The notes beneath the pieces were generated by a model. The model made no database searches. It was not told the origin of the DNA and saw nothing but the letters and a program-made list of their open reading frames with translations. From positions 310,001-374,000 of the forward strand of contig JBAJFE010000032.1 in assembly GCA_037903355.1 (NCBI GenBank): 64,000 nucleotides of DNA, given 5' to 3'. Positions within the stretch are counted from its first letter, which is position 1; every line of letters begins with the position of its first letter. Below, one piece after another: positions 10,433-20,141 of the stretch. This stretch comes from Trichuris trichiura. Lineage: Eukaryota > Nematoda > Enoplea > Trichinellida > Trichuridae. The position numbers and the translations under genes are program-made.

Positions 10433-11659
10433 ATGAAGTCAGTGCAAGAAGAAAAGCACATTTTGGAAGAATTGGCTATATCGTACAAGCGGATAACAGT
10501 AATTTTGCGTCAGGCGAAATGGTAGCTGTTTGATTTTCAAGTACTTTGTTAAATTTAGTGAGCTTCCGTGTCCAGTAGTCCATCTAATTGCGCTCTTCTA
10601 GAAAAGATTTGTTGAATTCGCGCCGTAGCTTACGCACTGACATTTCAAACATTTGTGCTGATTAAAATTATTCACCTTAAACATTGTGACCTTACTGTAA
10701 TACATAATGCGTTTCAGGTCAGTTTTTTGTCCGGAGTCGTACGCAATGCTTGAGAAATTATCTCAACATTACACGCAAGTTGGCTTCGTTAAAGTTGACG
10801 TCGACGAAATCCCCATTGTGGACCACATTACAACACCTACTGTTATGTTGCATATTGGCGACGTGATGGTTGACTTACTTCAAGAAGCGGATATAATTAA
10901 TTTTGAAAAGATATTGTTTAAGTGGCTTCGCGTTACCGATCCTGCATACCGGCATGTGAGTATGAATTGCCAATGGTTACTGTAAATTCTCATTTTAATC
11001 ACTTTTTTTTGTTACTTTTTTAGCACTACACTTCTGAATTGTTGACGGATAAGACCGCCAGAGCGAAGCTGGATAAATTAATGGAAGTAATGAATTCAAC
11101 TGACATATCTAACGTGTATGAAAAAAATGCAAATTTCTTGCGGCAAATTGTGCAGGTTATCTGCTTGTCAATTCGTGCAGAAGGGGACAATTCTTTGCAG
11201 CTTTTCAAATTTATTTTGAATTTGCTAACTTTCTTCACTTCATCTTCCGAGAATGCCCTATCAGAAAAGATGAATTCATGGCTGATGAAACTGTTAGAAA
11301 CGACAGCTAGCCGTTTAGATATTCGGAGAAAATGTGCTTTACTTCTTGCACTGTGCATCTATAAAAGAATAAGCATTACCGATTACTGTGAAGGCAGATT
11401 TCCATTTCTGACGTATCTTACCGAGCCGTACGCTTTGCTACAATTACCTGTGAAAGATGTTCACTTTGTTCTGCTCACTGCACTTACCTTTCGTGTTACT
11501 TCTCCAAGTACATCTGCCTTGAAAGAATTCCTGGCATGCGGTAAACCTGTGATTGTTCATTTCCCTACCAAAATTCAAGCACTTTTTTCCCTGTGCTCAT
11601 CGAACTTATTTGATACCGAATATAGCTTTGCTTTGACTGTGTTAAACGAAATTGTATAA
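10433..11659 (+). CDS. Thioredoxin-fold protein lacking the CxxC site, with helical C-terminal domain
   Basis: Three exons are proposed (10433-10521, 10718-10955, 11024-11659), giving 320 residues. Residues 1-108 follow the thioredoxin pattern. There is a beta strand ITVIL, then KW at 29-30, a helix YAMLEKLSQHY, the strand FVKVDVDE at residues 53-60, and the TTPTVM turn with the cis-proline at 70. The active-site CGPC is replaced by SVFCPES, leaving one cysteine (34), so disulphide exchange is unlikely and the domain is probably a binding module. Residues 110-320 are nearly all helix, repeat-like, rich in Leu and without membrane segments. I could not assign them to a known family. The gene is convergent with the INO80E-like gene, with about 200 bp between stops. 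Splice sites are GT-AG and frames close exactly. Confidence 0.75.
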
Positions 11660-11862
11660 GCAGCTTGTGACACATCCTACTTTTGAAATGTAAACAATGT
11701 CTGAAGGAGAAAACAACTTATAGCCGCTTTTTTGCGAATACAAAAACGAAGCGGTTCTACAACAGATTGAGACGGCTAAGGATCACTAAATGGTTTCCGA
11801 AAATAAGTTACCTTTACTCATGACAACGACAAGGTACTTAGTATTTTACAATCAGTATCATA

Positions 11863-12964
11863 TCATTGTTCGGAACCAATCAGCGACTGCGTTGGGGGTA
11901 AAGTATTAGGATTCGGCAGCGTACCATCTTTTTGCGATTCAGAAGAGCCTTCCTTAGTAGTGTTGGGCAATTCGGCTGGAGTATCTCTGGTCAAAGACTT
12001 CCTCGCTTTACGACAATTCGCTGTTAGTACAGTACCAGTCTCTTTAGGGTCCCGTTTCCTGCAAAGTTAAGTATATGTCAACTTCTTTAATCTATGGACT
12101 TTCTGTAAACGTCATAATTGCTGTTACATAAATCCAACGTACATATACAACCCATTTTTTATTGTGGAGCTTTTCAGCCTTATTGTGCCACGTCAGCAGC
12201 ACGTTAGCTATTAAGTTCATTAACAAAGTTTCCACCTCGAAATTCCTTACGCGATTGGACTACAAAATGTTATAAATAAATTAATAACTAAGATTGATAA
12301 CCGAAAACTGGCTAAAAATAAAAACGAATATTTACCTCGTCCTGGTGCGCTTAACTTTTTTTGGAACTGCGCTGTCCGATTCGTCAGAAGAATCGCTGGG
12401 CCGCTGGAACATGAGAAGACGATCCAGAAGAAAGCTTAGCAAAAAAAAACAAAAATATTAGTTCGCATGCCCAGAGAGGCGTGAAATCGTACTTTCTGTC
12501 CCTGGACAGCTTCATCAGCTTTCTTTGCAAGTTTCGAAGCTCCTCCTGGTAAAATTCGTTCTCCTGAAAAAGAATAGTCGAGATGAGCTGAAGAAGCACT
12601 TTTACACGCGCGCTTTATTTCAAAGAAGCAGAATGATACGTGTTTCAGTTGTTTAAGCAATTCTAAAATATATTTGGTTAGATAAAACTAACTGACATTT
12701 AAGTAACCTATGGATATCTATTGTTAGCCTTAGATAACGCTAATCGACAAGCGACTTGTACAGCCAATAAAAACTTACATAGACCAGGAATTTGAAACGT
12801 TTTTTCAGCTCTCTGTACTTTTCCTTGTTTGTCATAGGGGCGGCAGGTGCCGATACGTCTGACTGATTCATAGAACCGCTCGACTAAAAATATTCCACTT
12901 AATACTTTTCAAATTGTGCACTTTCTTTATAATGAAAAGCATAAATTCATACCGTTTCCGCCAT
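11863..12964 (-). CDS. INO80E: INO80 chromatin remodelling complex subunit E homologue
   Basis: Five exons are proposed: 12964-12953 (only 12 nt), 12883-12779, 12563-12493, 12434-12336 and 12058-11863. They close to 160 residues. Residues 21-73 match the INO80E core: KEKYRELKKRFKFLVYENE, then FYQEELRNLQRKLMKLSRD and FLLDRLLMFQ, a basic coiled coil followed by a Ser/Asp-rich segment and a KKVKRTRTRKR basic patch. INO80E is a metazoan-specific accessory subunit of the INO80 nucleosome remodeller, acting in the nucleus. The C-terminal tail (about 65 residues) is polar, of low complexity and not conserved. It is shorter than the human protein (244). The tiny first exon codes MAET and is supported by the ATGGCGG start context and a good donor. 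It diverges from the copper chaperone gene across about 840 bp. Confidence 0.88.
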
Positions 12965-13813
12965 TAATTCAATTCAGCCAAAAAACACAAGAGTAGAAAG
13001 GACGAAAGAGCTATTAATCTTTAAATGACTACCGTACTTTGATGAAGTCATGAACTAATGAAGCTACAGTAACACTGCATTACCGCTTGTTTATTCCGTA
13101 ATATTTGCGTAGTAATGCCTACGCCCTAAAGCGGGAATAATATGTGCCAAACTACTATGCATGACTTTAAACACGTAATTCTCGTTAACGGTAACGCGTA
13201 CGTAAGCTTTCATTTACGATGCTCACTTGTTAAAAAAAGGACAAGTCATAATCCTTAGAAAGTTGAGTCAAGTCACGTGCTATTGCTCAAATTTTAACTA
13301 TTATTAAGTGGTGCGGGCGTGTGCTCGTCAGAGCCATAGATAACTTTTGCGTCGAAAGGTGCTTCCGTTCGGCCGAATGCGGCTAAACGCTGCGTACGCT
13401 TAATTTGGCATTGAAGTGCCATTGTCCATAGTAAATTTTTTCGTTCCCCACAAAACAATCTGTCTGCTAGTATGTTTTTAGTGCATTTATAGCAGCTCAG
13501 CAGGTGGCTTGGAATGTAAAGTTACAAATAGACTTCGAAAAGAGTCCGCCAAAACTAAACACAGTAGCAGAATAAATTATTTAAAAGCGTTAGTAAAACT
13601 GACGCTAGTTTATCAGCGGACAAGTTTTGTTTCTTTTTGCTCATTTCGTAGAAGCATTAGCTAAAACCTGAGCACTATTTGTGTACTGTCATATAATTTC
13701 AACTGGCTTTGGTTTACGTTGGACGTGGTTTTGCGGCCAGTTGGCTGTTTTAGTCTTGCGTCCACCGCAACCTGAGTTTATTCAGTCTCTAGTGAACAAA
13801 AATGGCGGAAATG
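12953..13813. promoter_or_regulatory. Divergent promoter region with ATGGCGG start elements
   Basis: Two genes start outward from this interval, INO80E-like at 12964 (-) and the copper chaperone at 13802 (+). Both start codons sit in AATGGCGGAAA, which matches the binding consensus of YY1 (AANATGGCGGC-like), a factor that often overlaps start codons near promoters in animals. Between them no ORF or RNA gene was seen. That the motif is regulatory is inference. Confidence 0.4.
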
Positions 13814-14222
13814 GTATTGAAATATAGTTTTTATCTTTAGCCGCGTGGCGGCTCAACTCTTGAATTTTATCTATACCTAAAAACAAGTGCTTAACGTGTA
13901 TGCTTTCTCAGTTGCTTTTTTATCTTTCTAGATTCATTCCTTTCAAGTGGAAATGACTTGCGATGGTTGCTCAAGTCAAGTCAGACGAGTGTTGAGCAGA
14001 CTGAATGGTACTACTAATGCTTATCAGCATTGCTCGCCAACGATGTCTGACCGTCTAACCATATTTTTAGATGACAATCCCGGTTCCATTGCCGAGATAA
14101 CGTTTGATATGCCATCCAACCTAGTGAACGTTAAGACTAAATTGAACAAAGACCAAATAATGAGTCAACTTCAGAAGACTTGCAAGCCGTGCGAGTACGT
14201 TAGCAGCAGACCAAGTGTCTGA
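13802..14222 (+). CDS. ATOX1: Copper chaperone ATX1/ATOX1 (CUC-1)
   Basis: Three exons are proposed: 13802-13813, 13932-14007 and 14071-14222, giving 79 residues. The product is a single heavy-metal-associated domain with the MTCDGC copper site at residues 12-17 (C14, C17), followed by a VRRVLSRL helix, and ends QLQKTCKPCEYV. ATOX1-type chaperones carry Cu(I) in the cytosol to the P-type ATPases of the Golgi. Human ATOX1 has 68 residues. The second intron is 63 bp, a multiple of three and free of stops. A continuous reading frame therefore runs through it, but the spliced form restores the normal spacing of the fold. The usual Lys of the K-T-G loop is replaced by a TCKPC segment with two additional cysteines, which could alter copper handling. 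Confidence 0.92.
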
Positions 14223-17096
14223 AGAAATCTAGCAGCATCGCTTTGTCTAGTCCAAGCAGTCGATTTATGGGAACTATGATAACGTAATTTTCAGATTTTA
14301 ACTAAACGCTTTGGCTTTCTTTCCCGCCTTTCTGCTGTTTGTTCAACATGTTATGTTTACGCTGTTATCCATGCAGCACGTTAGGTGAGCCTCCGAGTTC
14401 GCATAACTTTATTGTAACGATTGAATGGTTGGCGGAATAGGGACGTGAAGTTGCAAATAAAGACTGGTCCAAATGATTGGATAGACGAGTATCGGAAAAT
14501 GCGAGTAGGTCACGCAAAGTTTTTTCAGTGCTATGCTTCAGTAACTTCACTTGTTAGGTCGTGAAGATAGTAGCGTTTCAAAATCAAATAGATTAGTGGG
14601 TATTGAGAGGTGCGGTCGTCTTTTGGGCGCGGGTGCGACCAGTCGTAGGTGTCCCTTGGCATGGAGAAACCAAAGCATTCCAAGTTTTCAAAACTCCCAA
14701 TAAACTTTGCTTGAATCAATGTTCCGAACCGCAAAAGTCCAAATTAGTAGTGTAACATTACTGATTGAAATTATGATTGGAAGCTAGCAATGTGCATGGG
14801 TTCACGCAAGCTGCAATGCATAATCATCACGGGGTGAAGAGTAGATGTTTAATCTTGGGAAAATGCTTAGCAGTATCCGATCCTGTTGAGCAGAAGTTCA
14901 AAGCTGCGATATTGCCAGCGGTCTAATCAATTATGCAAATTAAACTCAGGAGCAGAGTTTCTTTTATTCTTCTGAAGAGTTGTTTTCGTCTTATTGTAGA
15001 ATTTACCATAACCGAAGAATACCTCTTTTGCCGGTAATTTTTTTCTTGTATGGCGCAACTCTGAACCGAAGAACTTTAGAACAGAAATTTAAATTATGCG
15101 GTTATCCGAAGTATTTATTGTTGCTATTTTGAAATATTCGGCAAGACGTGTAACGCGGATTGCAAATTCGCACCAGAGCGAACTGTTTTTCTGATAAATG
15201 GAGATTTCAGTTGCCCTGATCCTTTCAGAGCAAACAAACTCAAGAAAATGAGCTTACTATATGCCAGTGTAAGAAACTAAACCAGGTATCTGTTTCCGCT
15301 TACAGGCAAAAAAAGGTCTGCTCAGAAAGGAACTGTTGGAATGCTCAGGGGCCAATTTTGTGATAGCCAAATATGTAATTTGCATATTCGTTGTAATAGC
15401 GTCCAGAATCTAAAATATAATGTAGAAAAAGACAAAGCTTCCTATTTTTCGCTGAAAATCTAAGTAACAACACGAGAAAGTGCATTGTCTACTGCGCGAT
15501 TCGCGCGCAAGTCAGTCTGAACCTGTAAATCATTCTTAGTAAGTTACTGCTGTCGCTGAGCCTAACTCCAACTGTTTCGCTTTGTTTTTTTGATTTCTGA
15601 ATTTTTTATTTCTGTTGTCCCTTACCAGTATTGAAGTTGTGATCAGTTGGCAAAAGCTGTGCTAAAGTTAGCAATTTCTTCAAAAATGTCATTTGCACAT
15701 GATAGGGAAACTTTATTAACGGTAGAAAATTTCTGTCACCGCAGTTTATTAATACGTTGTCTATAGATTGAATCAGTTGCTTATTTTCATCGCTAAAGAT
15801 AAATCTTTTTTTAACGAGAAAGATAATCAAGTACAAGATAAAAATTTAACAATATTTGAATCTTTCAAATAAGACAGTAGCTCAGAAGTAACATGGTTGA
15901 AGTTAGAAACGTTTTTTGTGTAAGATAACTAGTTTTGTGGCTTCAGGAAGTCTTTATAGCAAAGGCAAGTTTAAACTGGCAAGCCTAAATATGCTGGTAA
16001 GCTTTAGGCAAATTTAAATAATGAGTTTTTGCGATAAAAGCTTACGCATTTTAGTGCAATCTCTTATGCTATCGGTAGCTGGAGTAGCTGGTTCATATAA
16101 GGAATTTGATAAAAGGTGTAAAACCTGAGAAGTTGAGTGCAGCGAAAATGCAGAAGTCTTTGGTGGTTTAAACGCGTGATCGAAAGAGATGACCAGGACT
16201 CAATGAACAAAATGACGCATATCTATATCTGCGAGTCCTCGATGGGAAGCTGAGATGGACGGTAGAAGAGCGCTACAGAAAAGTCCTGGGATAGACGGCA
16301 GTGGAAGAACATCAGACCTCACACAGTAGGATTAATGCAAGGAATTAACGTACGTAACACTAACGCCATTGTTCGCTTCTTTTCGTGGGTTATGCCACGC
16401 AGTCATACTGTAGTTTGGTGTTCATCTTGTTCTGCTCTTATCTAACCGTATGCCTAAACATAAGGCACGTATTTTGTCGTAGGCTCGATTAGGGGCAGAA
16501 CAGAATAGCCTGCATGCTCGCCAATAAAGACAGAACAGAGCGAGTACACGTTTACTGAAAAAGGAACCTGCATTCCTCAACAGCGCGACGCGTTAATGAG
16601 GTGCTTGATATTTCTCAACTCCATCAAGGTCATTTTAAGCTGTTTTCTTATAAAATAATATTTTTGCTGTTTTCGAGTTTTTGTAGGCTTGCACTTCGTA
16701 AGCATTACTATAAATGTTCACTCTTAATGCAGACTAGTCGTCCAGTAATAGCTGCAGTATGCGCGATTAACTTAGATATCAGACAACATGAAGAGGTTAT
16801 TTTCAGTTTTCTAGTCCAAAAGCCTTTGTAACCATACGGTATTCTTTTTTACTTCCTCATTTAAGTATCACCGTTAATCATTGTTTCATTAGGGAAACAG
16901 CGCTGCTCTTATCAATTGAGACATTTGCCCAGGAAATGAGAGGTGCAAATCAGATATGGAAAACCGGATAGCAACAATCTTTTCGTAAAATGTGAAGTAA
17001 GGCACCTCGCATATTGGTCTTGTTTTGCATGTACTATGAAAATGTACGCCGACTCATCGTTTTATTCAACCCGAAAAATTAGCATACGTTCTCTCA
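14223..17096. other. Intergenic; dispersed repeat scraps only
   Basis: No supportable gene. Around 16160-16350 there is a decayed stretch with a transposon-like reading. At 16430-16580 there is a copy of a dispersed repeat (AAACATAAGGC, GGGGCAGAACAGAATAGCC, GGAACCTGCATT words) also seen near 25.4 and 56.7 kb. Confidence 0.4.
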
Positions 17097-18110
17097 TTAT
17101 TCAGCTCTTCTGTTAGAACACTCCTTAAAGCGAAACTTTGGATTTCTCTTATGAATTTGTAGAACACATTTATCATTTTTCTGGCAGAGATATGTAGTAC
17201 CACTCAGGTTAAATCCGACTCCATCCAGGACAGCGTGACGTCGTCCTCCCTGATCAAAATAACATTCCATGGCTTCTGCCCTCATGTTTTCTCCGTTCCG
17301 TCGGCAAACAACTTTGTAGCCTGTGTTGGGGTATTCTCCTTTTGAATACCAATGTTCACCTGCATAATAAAACGAACTATTTCCATTTGCGTCTTCATGG
17401 TAGCATGCTACTGCTTCATGTTTGGACACTTGTTCGCCGGCGGCGGTTGGATCGGCTACTTGACATTTAAATAGAAAATTTCCCTTCATAAACCGTTCAT
17501 TTGGCAGAAATGTTACATTGTTGTAAACACAGCCGGCCGCCTCTTTGCGGATTCCACTCCTACCTCTCTGCTTGCAATAAAACCAAAAGTCTCCTTCTAT
17601 ATACCTTTCCCCAACGCCTATTTTCTTGCCATTCACAATGCAAGCTATACCTTTTGCTTGTACCATTGGTCCCCTCTGCTCACATTGAAATACGAAATGC
17701 CGGGTTTCAAAAGTTTGGCCAATTTCAATTTTCCTTCCACTTTTGTCAGCGCAACCTTTGACTTTCATTTCAATAATGAAGTCATTGTAACGTTCACACG
17801 AGTAAAACAGAAGTCCATCCGCCAGGACTTGCCCAGGAGCAAAAGTTTTTTCGTTTCGCACGCATTCAACTGGTAAGAATAAAGTTCCATTTTCGGGCGA
17901 ATAGGTACAAGTAAATTTAAAATTGTCATCGTAAAAATGTCCATTGTGGGGTATCTTTTGACCTAGATAACAACAGCCAACAGGACGATTTTCCTTATAC
18001 CAAACTAGGCCGCGAAGCTGGTCTCCATTTCCTTCAACACATTTGCATTGGGCTATCGTTCCAAGGCTGATCAGCACCAACAAGCAAAAGACTACTTTAT
18101 GACATAACAT
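17097..18110 (-). CDS. Secreted cysteine-rich tandem-repeat protein
   Basis: This is a 337-residue single-exon ORF. Residues 1-23 form a clear signal peptide (hydrophobic VVFCLLVLISLGTIA core) with cleavage before KCVEG. The rest is about seven repeats of 37-50 residues. Each has an N-terminal Cys, a short turn, a Gly, a G-x-F-x-F/Y-x-C strand and a closing Cys (for example GDFWFYC and GNFLFKC). No membrane or catalytic segment follows, so it should be secreted to the body surface, the gut or the host interface. The repeat resembles Cys-rich extracellular repeats expanded in nematodes, but I cannot name the family. The ATG directly follows CATTCGCAG, a good 3' splice site, which may mean spliced-leader addition. 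The stop of the upstream gene lies only 13 bp away, as in nematode operons. Confidence 0.82.
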   Translation of the reverse strand: MLCHKVVFCLLVLISLGTIAQCKCVEGNGDQLRGLVWYKENRPVGCCYLGQKIPHNGHFYDDNFKFTCTYSPENGTLFLPVECVRNEKTFAPGQVLADGLLFYSCERYNDFIIEMKVKGCADKSGRKIEIGQTFETRHFVFQCEQRGPMVQAKGIACIVNGKKIGVGERYIEGDFWFYCKQRGRSGIRKEAAGCVYNNVTFLPNERFMKGNFLFKCQVADPTAAGEQVSKHEAVACYHEDANGNSSFYYAGEHWYSKGEYPNTGYKVVCRRNGENMRAEAMECYFDQGGRRHAVLDGVGFNLSGTTYLCQKNDKCVLQIHKRNPKFRFKECSNRRAE

Positions 18111-18123
18111 CTGCGAATGGATT

Positions 18124-18379
18124 TTATTTCACCCCAAAACAGTGAACTTTATAACGCAATCCAGGCAGTCTACTATGTGGACACAGTACAGTGCGATTGC
18201 TTTCAATTGATCCTTTAACGAACCAATAACCTATAATGTTGCTGTTCATACAAAGACAACGCTGACAAGGCCTTTGCAGGGGGCTTTCGTCAACTGTAAA
18301 TATTATCAGAAGAAAGGGGTTGTTACAATCTACGTGTCCATAATAAGAATGCAATTACTTTTCCAATAACGTTTCGCAT
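18124..18379 (-). CDS. Small secreted cysteine-rich protein
   Basis: Two exons are proposed (18379-18334 and 18293-18124) separated by a 40-bp GT-AG intron, giving 71 residues. Residues 1-15 (VIGKVIAFLLWT) can serve as a signal peptide. The mature part has Cys at the CQRCLC cluster, then GYWFVKG, a CPHSR and a terminal YKVHC, which echoes one repeat unit of the larger neighbour downstream. It may be a degenerate single-repeat paralogue. Its stop is 13 bp before the start of the larger gene, on the same strand. The frame closes exactly, but the start exon is short, so the model is tentative. Confidence 0.5.
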
Positions 18380-20141
18380 TTTCTGTTTGCCTATAGGCCC
18401 AACTTTCGCCGCCAAAGACTTCGCGTTGAAATGTCACTACTTGTGACGGCAATCCGTTGGATTCCGTTGACTATCATATGATGGCATTTGAAAAGGCTGT
18501 ATTTACCCACCGCCAGCTTGTATTAGTACGTTGTCATTTTCGCTTTGGGAAAAACAGCAAAGTATAGAATGTTTACCCGTGCGAACAATTAAATCCGACG
18601 CTAAGACGTGTTTCCGAGCTACGCTTAACCTGAAAACAATAGTTTGCCTAACGTGAAGATGGTCGCGATCAGACTTTAGTTTATTCATTAATTTCGCAAA
18701 ACATGTTGGCTACGTTTAGAGCATTTTTGTTGTAAGGAAGTAATACAGAGCTATCGGAACACATCTGATCCCATCGCTAGCGTTTTGATAACAAAAATGG
18801 AAAGGATGGAATGACCAACGTATTCACAGAGGAAACGGACGTATCTTGAATGCTCTGAGCTATTTCACAACAACAGAATAGGTTTGACGTATGGAAACGT
18901 AGATGCTCAACGCGAAAAATATTGTAATAATACACCTTATCACGCTTATTCTTTACACGCTGGTAAAAGACAATGACCAATACAAAAGTTTAGTTTTCTT
19001 TGAATAAACTCTTTATTAGTTCATTCATAAATGAAAAAACTGTTTTTATTAAAATTTTATAACGCAGCTTGTTGGACTATGATTATCCATGAGCTTAGCT
19101 TGTAAGAATAAGAGCAAGTTCCTATTGAAAAAATAGTAGATGTCGAAAGTTACGTACAGTTTTATAAAAACGGCTCTTTTGTGTATGAATATACTGTTAA
19201 TATAAAGGTCGTTACAAATGTCGATACTTTAAAAATAAACCAATTATGTGTAACGGGAAAAACTGCCCAATACCATAATGCATGAAGAATACAAGAACAA
19301 AACTCCACACTTGAAAAAACATAAATGCATTTTAAAAGTTAAGCGACCCACAGCTTCAAATTTTTAACGAATGGATACATTCGCTGGAGTGCGCTTCTCA
19401 GATTAGTTTAATGTTCACTTGCGTTTGCCCAAAAAATATTAACATAATTAGAATTTCGGGAGAAAACGAAAGGTGAGAACTCGCTGAGCGCATAATCAAA
19501 ATTTCTCAAAGGTTAAACTAGTAAACAATCCTCTTGGCTTTTCTTTTTTCCGCATCGTATTTTTTCTTTCGCGTCTTTTCCACATTATCGCTTACATTTT
19601 TTTGCGAAAGTCACTCACGCGATCGCGTCAGATGTCGGTATTTGTGAGTGATGCTTCACGGGCATCTTTGTTGAATATTCAATGTTTATTCTGTAAAAAG
19701 TATTTTAACCGTGACTGAATAAAGGGAACGGCTTTCTCGTTTCCGCGCACTATTTTTAAAAATGAAGAAAACAGCCTTGTACAAAATTCATTAAAGATGC
19801 CCACTCACGAAACATTACTTTCAAGGATCGAAATCTGACGCGTTAATAGGGATGGCTTAAACAGGTACAGATAAGCGTTAATGCGGATATTACAGAACAC
19901 CCTCTCATTAGACGTTTTATTGAGGATAGAGCAACAGGTTCTGTTCTTCGCCTATGAATTACCCATTCATGCAGTGACTAAAATTTAAATTGCGTGACCA
20001 AAAACTCGCTAAGCATTGTCGAACTGGTGGGCTGAGTAACCCGCTTCAAACAATGAAGTACCTGTCTTAGGAAAAACTGCAATTTAATGTGTAAATATCT
20101 AAATTTTTGGATTGAGAGAGATAAACTCCTTCAAAAGACAT
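18380..20141. other. Intergenic; no gene recognised
   Basis: A+T-rich sequence with scattered short frames and no recognisable domain, RNA or repeat. Confidence 0.4.

Noticed and set aside
13947..14222. Copper chaperone as one uninterrupted 91-codon ORF
   Set aside because: The 63-bp GT-AG segment 14008-14070 would insert 21 residues into a fixed-length domain. Removing it restores the normal spacing, and an upstream exon supplies the first strand.
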